A stretch of 36,853 bases of DNA, taken from positions 1 to 36,853 of the forward strand of contig CATFEX010000026.1 in the NCBI GenBank assembly GCA_949511625.1, given 5' to 3'. This DNA comes from UBA11891 sp003533785 (GTDB lineage Bacteria; Bacteroidota; Bacteroidia; Flavobacteriales; Flavobacteriaceae). Made by a program: the position numbers and the translations under genes. The notes under the pieces were generated by a model, which was not told where the DNA came from, did no database searches, and saw only the letters and a list, made by a program, of their open reading frames with translations. Numbering within the stretch: the first letter of the stretch is position 1; every line of letters starts with the position of its first letter. Below, in pieces: positions 32,753 through 36,853 of this stretch.

Positions 32753-32787
32753 AAACCGCCTTACAGATGTAGGGCGGTTTTTTTATT
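32753..32787 (+). terminator. Rho-independent terminator after rng
   Basis: AAACCGCC (32753-32760) pairs perfectly with GGCGGTTT (32773-32780); TAC/GTA pairs extend the stem inside. A run of T starting in the stem and reaching 32784 follows. It separates rng from recX. Confidence 0.92.
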
Positions 32788-32795
32788 TTTATCCT

Positions 32796-33278
32796 ATGCC
32801 AAAAGAAGGTTTAACAGTCACCGAAGCCCAAAAAAAATTAGAGTACTATTGTGCCTATCAAGAACGCTGTCATCTTGAGGTCAGTATTAAATTGAACGCA
32901 CTAGGAATCATCCCAGCAGCACAAGAACAAATCATTGGCCATTTAATTGAGTTAAACTATCTAAACGAAGGCCGCTATGCCAAGAGCTTTGCCCGTGGCA
33001 AATTTCGGATTAAGAAATGGGGGAAAGAACGCATTGTTCGAGAACTGAAAGGCAAGAAGCTTTCTGCCTATAACATCCAACTTGGTCTGAGAGAAATCGA
33101 TGATAAACTATACTTAGAAACCATCGAGGAACTCGCTAAAAAATTCTGGCAAACCCATCCAAACAAGTCCCTATCGATGCGTAAAAAAAAGGTGTTTGAT
33201 GCCCTCAAATACCGAGGATGGGAAAGTACTTTAATTTATGATTGTCTTACTCGCTTAGAGCATCACTCGAATTCCTAA
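32796..33278 (+). CDS. recX: RecX-family regulatory protein
   Basis: 160 residues, normal RecX length. Built of repeated three-helix units: AQKKLEYYCAYQERCHLEVSIKL (~11-33), LIELNYLNEGRYAKSFARGKFRIKKWGKERIVREL (~50-84, the most conserved RecX stretch) and RKKKVFDALKYRGWESTLIYD (~128-148). RecX binds RecA filaments and limits their activity. recA is not adjacent. It starts 46 bases after rng, beyond the terminator. Its last 24 bases overlap the convergent TonB-dependent receptor gene, so both stop codons lie inside the other gene. Confidence 0.93.
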   Translation: MPKEGLTVTEAQKKLEYYCAYQERCHLEVSIKLNALGIIPAAQEQIIGHLIELNYLNEGRYAKSFARGKFRIKKWGKERIVRELKGKKLSAYNIQLGLREIDDKLYLETIEELAKKFWQTHPNKSLSMRKKKVFDALKYRGWESTLIYDCLTRLEHHSNS

Positions 33279-35078
33279 CATTCCGTTTCCTAATGGCATC
33301 GGTACCAAATTCATTTCCGTATACTCGGCATTGAAGAGGTTATTTAAATTGGCTTCGAGTTGAATGCTATTCCACTGCCACTGAAACCCCAAATCCACCA
33401 CGGTATAAGGGTTTTGATTCCGGCGTTCGGCATACTTATAGGCCAAGGCAGTTGAAAATCTGGAAGTCCACTGTGCTTGGTAATTCACTGTCACATGGTG
33501 AATTAGAGAATTGATACTATAGCGAGAATCTGAACTTGGAAGGACTCGTAAGTCGTCGCTTAAATAGGTATACCCCGCTTGTACCCGGTGGGGTTTTTGA
33601 TTCCATTGGAAGGTTGCTTTGGTCTCTATATCCAAACCCGTTGTGTTGACCGAACGAATATTTGTCGCTTCAAAGGGGCTGTCCTCAGCCATTCGGATAT
33701 AATCGATCAAATTTTCAGCTTTGCGATAGAATGCTGCGGCACTGAATTGGATTTTAGAAGAAAGCCACCGAAGACCCAATTCGTGGGTAAGTGCTTCCTC
33801 TACTTCAAGGTTTTCATTTCCTAAGGTCGTCGGGTCACTATAGTATAAGTCGGTGAAGGTAGGAATCCGATAGGTGTAACCAGAGTTAGCAAATATTCGT
33901 ATCCCTTCTGTAAGCTTGTACCCAATATCAACTCCGGGGAAAAAATAGGCCTGAAAATCAGAATACTTAGTCATCGAAATCCCTGGTGTTAATTGCCATT
34001 TGTCATCTCCCCATTGGAATTGGTGTTCCACAAAGAGTGTGGTCACAAAACGATCCCTTTTCCCTAGGTTGTTGCTGGAAAGTGTAATTTTTGCCAAATC
34101 AATTCCGATTCCTGTAGTTCCCCCATTGGATGTTCTACTCGCATCAAGAGCCAAGCCCATTTTATTACTGATATGAAGGTTGCGATAGAGACTGGGGTTG
34201 TCTCTGACGAAAAGATACATATCCTGTCCTCGACGCCAGTATACTCTGGGTTTGAGCGTCCAATTGCTTTGGTTCCATTCCGAAGTTAAAGCAACAACAC
34301 TCGCTTGGGTTTCTTCATACTGTTCCGTATAGGAAGGAAGGGCATAAAATCCATTGGCCCCAAACTTTCGGTCTCCGAAACTAGCCAATAGAGAAATCGG
34401 CCGCTTTTCGGAATTAAATGTTCCCTTGATAAATACTTGATTGTTTTCAAAATCAGTATTGTAACGGTAACCTTCGGAAGTATTTCGGCTATAGTGCGCA
34501 ATAAATGAGGATTTTTCACCTGCTGTTTGAAGGTTGGCTTCGCCTCTAAAATGGCTGAATGAACCTCCACTCAGTCCCAAGCTTGCTTGGGAATCTTTGG
34601 GTATTTTGGTGACAATATTGATGGCTCCAGTAAAAGCATTCTGCCCAAAAACCCGTGCCGCAGGGCCCTTAAATATTTCGATCCGCTCAATGACTTCCAA
34701 TGGGGGAGCAAAATTGAGCAGGTGATGTCCTGTTTGAGCATCTTCTAATTTGATTCCGTCTACTAACAGAAGGGTTTGGTCGAACCCGCCTCCACGGATA
34801 AATAAATCGGCTTGCATACCTGATACTCCACGTCGTCTGATATCGATCCCTGCTACTTGTTGGAGCAACTCGGCCAAGGTTTGGACTGGAGACTGGGCAA
34901 TTTCTTCTTTCGAAAGGATTTGAATGAATCTTGAATTTTTGGACAAAGCCAAATCAATCCGTCCCGAAGTGAGGATCACTTCATCAAGAGGGGTAGTCGC
35001 TAGAGAGTCTTGGACGTTCTGCGCAAAAAGAAATGATGATGTAATTAACCAAAAAAATGGTAAGAATGTAGGTTTCAT
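33255..35078 (-). CDS. TonB-dependent outer-membrane receptor (BtuB-like size)
   Basis: 607 residues from ATG at 35078, chosen since it gives a clean signal peptide (MKPTFLPFFWLITSSFLFAQ); an upstream start eight codons earlier does not. A TonB-box-like DEVILTSGR (~32-40) comes first. The plug domain (~45-160) has LAELLQQVAGIDIRRRG, DLFIRGGGFDQTLLLVDGI, IERIEIFKGPAARVFGQNA and GAINIVTK. The 22-strand barrel follows to the C-terminus. Length and plug resemble BtuB-type receptors, but the ligand is not deducible and no cobalamin riboswitch is seen upstream. It lies 27 bases downstream of atpC and its end overlaps recX by 24 bases. Confidence 0.93.
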   Translation of the reverse strand: MKPTFLPFFWLITSSFLFAQNVQDSLATTPLDEVILTSGRIDLALSKNSRFIQILSKEEIAQSPVQTLAELLQQVAGIDIRRRGVSGMQADLFIRGGGFDQTLLLVDGIKLEDAQTGHHLLNFAPPLEVIERIEIFKGPAARVFGQNAFTGAINIVTKIPKDSQASLGLSGGSFSHFRGEANLQTAGEKSSFIAHYSRNTSEGYRYNTDFENNQVFIKGTFNSEKRPISLLASFGDRKFGANGFYALPSYTEQYEETQASVVALTSEWNQSNWTLKPRVYWRRGQDMYLFVRDNPSLYRNLHISNKMGLALDASRTSNGGTTGIGIDLAKITLSSNNLGKRDRFVTTLFVEHQFQWGDDKWQLTPGISMTKYSDFQAYFFPGVDIGYKLTEGIRIFANSGYTYRIPTFTDLYYSDPTTLGNENLEVEEALTHELGLRWLSSKIQFSAAAFYRKAENLIDYIRMAEDSPFEATNIRSVNTTGLDIETKATFQWNQKPHRVQAGYTYLSDDLRVLPSSDSRYSINSLIHHVTVNYQAQWTSRFSTALAYKYAERRNQNPYTVVDLGFQWQWNSIQLEANLNNLFNAEYTEMNLVPMPLGNGMLGIRVML

Positions 35079-35105
35079 ATGGGGTAAGGGATTGTATTCC
35101 AAAAA

Positions 35106-35384
35106 TTAGTCACTCAACAAGATAATCTTGTTGTCTTTCATCTCAACTGTACCTGAACGGAGTACATAATGGAGTTCATCACTGTTTACTGTATTGAAGA
35201 AGGCTTTAGCTTCTTCTGGAAGATCAATTTGACCTTTGATGACTACAGTACCTTCTTTTAGCGTAGAAACAATGGGAGCGTGGTTTTCTAAAAGTTGAAA
35301 ACTCCCTTTGGTACCGGGGACACTCACTGAACTCACTTCCCCTTGGAAGAGTGTTGTTTCTGGAGAAATGATTTCTAAATACAT
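35106..35384 (-). CDS. atpC: F1Fo ATP synthase epsilon subunit (short form)
   Basis: 92 residues covering only the N-terminal beta-sandwich of epsilon: LEIISPETTLFQGEVSSVSVPG (~3-23) and GSFQLLENHAPIVSTLKEGTV (~27-47), both canonical. The C-terminal two-helix domain (~45 residues in E. coli), which inhibits the motor, is absent; the gene simply ends. As I recall, this is usual in Bacteroidota. It is coupled to atpD by TAATG overlap. The rest of the ATP synthase genes are not in the window. Confidence 0.95.
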   Translation of the reverse strand: MYLEIISPETTLFQGEVSSVSVPGTKGSFQLLENHAPIVSTLKEGTVVIKGQIDLPEEAKAFFNTVNSDELHYVLRSGTVEMKDNKIILLSD

Positions 35385-36853
35385 TATTCTTCGGCTAACA
35401 TTTGCTCTCCAGCCTCCATGGCTTCTTCTATGGAACCTTTCAAATTGAATGCCGCTTCTGGTATATGATCCAATTCCCCATCCATAATCATATTGAATCC
35501 TTTGATCGTTTCTTTGATATCTACCAATACGCCGGGTATTCCCGTAAATTGTTCAGCTACATGAAAGGGTTGAGATAAGAAACGTTGTACTCTTCGGGCA
35601 CGAGATACCGCCAATTTATCCTCTTCGGAAAGTTCTTCCATCCCGAGAATGGCAATGATATCTTGAAGTTCTTTGTAACGTTGTAATAGTTCCTTTACCC
35701 GTTGAGCGCAATTGTAATGCTCTTCACCCAATATTTCAGCGGTAAGAATTCGTGAGGTTGAATCCAACGGATCCACCGCAGGATAAATACCTAATTCGGC
35801 GATTTTACGAGACAATACTGTGGTGGCATCAAGGTGAGCAAAGGTGGTTGCTGGGGCAGGATCGGTCAAGTCATCCGCTGGAACGTATACAGCCTGAACA
35901 GAGGTAATCGATCCTTTTTTGGTGGAGGTGATTCGTTCTTGCATCGCACCCATTTCAGTTGCCAAGGTAGGTTGGTATCCTACTGCAGAGGGCATACGCC
36001 CTAAAAGTGCAGATACTTCCGAACCGGCTTGAGTAAATCGGAAGATGTTATCGACAAAGAAAAGAACGTCTTTCCCTTGCCCGTCTCCAGCACCATCGCG
36101 GAAATATTCGGCAATAGTCAATCCCGAAAGGGCAACCCGTGCACGAGCTCCAGGAGGTTCATTCATTTGTCCAAAGACAAAAGTTGCTTTGGAATCGAGC
36201 ATGGCTTTTTTATCCACTTTAGATAAATCCCAGCCCCCTTCTTCCATAGAGTGTAGGAAGTCGTCGCCATATTTAATAATTCCCGACTCGAGCATCTCAC
36301 GGAGTAAGTCGTTTCCTTCTCTAGTTCGTTCTCCTACACCTGCAAATACAGAGAGTCCTCCGTGTCCTTTGGCAATGTTGTTGATCAATTCCTGAATGAG
36401 AACGGTTTTACCTACTCCAGCACCACCAAACAACCCAATTTTTCCTCCTTTGGCATAGGGTTCAATCAGATCGATTACCTTGATACCCGTAAAGAGAACT
36501 TCGGTAGAGGTTGATAACTCGTCAAAGTCGGGCGCGGAACGGTGAATGGGAAGCCCCTTGTCTCCGGCTTTAGGCAAATCCCCCAAGCCGTCGATAGCGT
36601 CTCCAATAACATTGAACAAACGGCCGTAAACAGCATCTCCAATAGGCATTTGGATCGCCGACCCTGTCTGGTTTACATTAGCACCTCGATTTAAACCGTC
36701 TGTGGAATCCATTGAAATGGTGCGAACAGTGTCCTCTCCAATATGAGATTGAACTTCCAAAATCAATTTGGAACCGTCTTCCTTATCGATTTCTAATGCG
36801 TCATAAATTTTGGGAAGTGTTGCCCCTTCTTCTTCGAAAGTAACGTCCACTAC
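35384..36853 (-). CDS. atpD: F1Fo ATP synthase beta subunit (N-terminus beyond window edge)
   Basis: 489 residues are visible; the frame stays open to the last base (GTA GTG GAC..., V-V-D-V), so the true start, ~14 residues earlier by comparison with other AtpD, lies outside. The GTG at 36850 is not the start. Catalytic subunit of ATP synthesis: P-loop GGAGVGKTV (~142-150 counted from that GTG), GERTREGNDL with the catalytic Glu, ALSGLTIAEYFRD, and the nucleotide-site FFVDNIFRFTQAGSEVSALLGRMPSAVGYQPTL. It overlaps atpC by one base. Confidence 0.98.
   Translation of the reverse strand, partial: VVDVTFEEEGATLPKIYDALEIDKEDGSKLILEVQSHIGEDTVRTISMDSTDGLNRGANVNQTGSAIQMPIGDAVYGRLFNVIGDAIDGLGDLPKAGDKGLPIHRSAPDFDELSTSTEVLFTGIKVIDLIEPYAKGGKIGLFGGAGVGKTVLIQELINNIAKGHGGLSVFAGVGERTREGNDLLREMLESGIIKYGDDFLHSMEEGGWDLSKVDKKAMLDSKATFVFGQMNEPPGARARVALSGLTIAEYFRDGAGDGQGKDVLFFVDNIFRFTQAGSEVSALLGRMPSAVGYQPTLATEMGAMQERITSTKKGSITSVQAVYVPADDLTDPAPATTFAHLDATTVLSRKIAELGIYPAVDPLDSTSRILTAEILGEEHYNCAQRVKELLQRYKELQDIIAILGMEELSEEDKLAVSRARRVQRFLSQPFHVAEQFTGIPGVLVDIKETIKGFNMIMDGELDHIPEAAFNLKGSIEEAMEAGEQMLAEE

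Noticed and set aside
35079..35105. Possible cobalamin riboswitch before the BtuB-like receptor
   Set aside because: Only 27 bases separate it from atpC, too few for any such element, and no B12-box-like sequence is present.
36848..36850. GTG as the start of atpD
   Set aside because: The frame continues upstream to the window edge with residues (V-V-D-V) conserved in AtpD; the real start is outside.
1..36853. rRNA, tRNA, CRISPR, insertion sequences, integrase or phage genes
   Set aside because: None was found by reading both strands; gaps are short and all recognised genes are metabolic, envelope or housekeeping types.

Overview
The window is a gene-dense stretch of about 37 kb from a Bacteroidota chromosome, very probably a marine Flavobacteriaceae member. 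The strongest signs are adjacent gliding-motility genes gldE and gldD downstream of mutY and ssb, a two-gene atpD-atpC unit, an RNase G beside an HU gene, many lipoproteins and signal peptides, a TonB-dependent receptor, almost no Shine-Dalgarno sequences, and several copies of the Bacteroidota -7 promoter element TAnnTTTG. No rRNA, tRNA, CRISPR array, insertion sequence or prophage was found. All genes look intact; those at the two ends are cut by the window edges.

Layout. 1-2702: the 3' end of an unrecognised gene, a GC-rich luciferase-like flavin oxidoreductase (minus), then two lipoproteins, one with a coiled coil and one with a CAP/SCP domain. 2735-5377 (minus): a likely inorganic-carbon unit made of a small acidic membrane protein, a SulP transporter and a beta-carbonic anhydrase. 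5521-9398 (minus): a large secreted Asp-box beta-propeller protein and a GNAT acetyltransferase. 9706-15691 (plus): an HxlR regulator, then 3-hydroxyacyl-CoA dehydrogenase, an EamA transporter, enoyl-CoA hydratase, acyl-CoA dehydrogenase and both electron-transfer flavoprotein subunits. This is nearly a full beta-oxidation spiral; a thioesterase meets it tail to tail. A thiolase that could complete the spiral lies at 21950-23119 in another operon.

16141-21410: a secreted ThuA-like protein, then a minus-strand gluconate unit (gluconokinase, 6-phosphogluconate dehydrogenase, SMP-30 lactonase lipoprotein, pterin dehydratase), then a secreted propeller-like protein and a small repeat protein. 21550-26124 (minus): a five-gene operon (secreted M20 amidohydrolase, secreted unknown, bile-acid/sodium-symporter-family transporter, thiolase, stand-alone SET protein). 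I read it as a candidate uptake and degradation unit for an amide-linked organic acid.

26225-30524 (minus): mutY, ssb, gldE, gldD and an EamA transporter, with a consensus promoter in front of ssb. 30657-32749 (plus): HU, a 29-residue very basic protein, a leader with three perfect hairpins, and RNase G with a strong terminator. Then recX, a BtuB-sized TonB receptor (minus), and atpC-atpD (minus, running off the right edge).

Most content is recognisable. The less explained parts are the SET/BASS/M20/thiolase operon, the HU-tiny protein-hairpin leader-rng block, the acidic partner of the bicarbonate unit, and an 11-bp inverted repeat upstream of hxlR. No wholly new system is proven from sequence alone.
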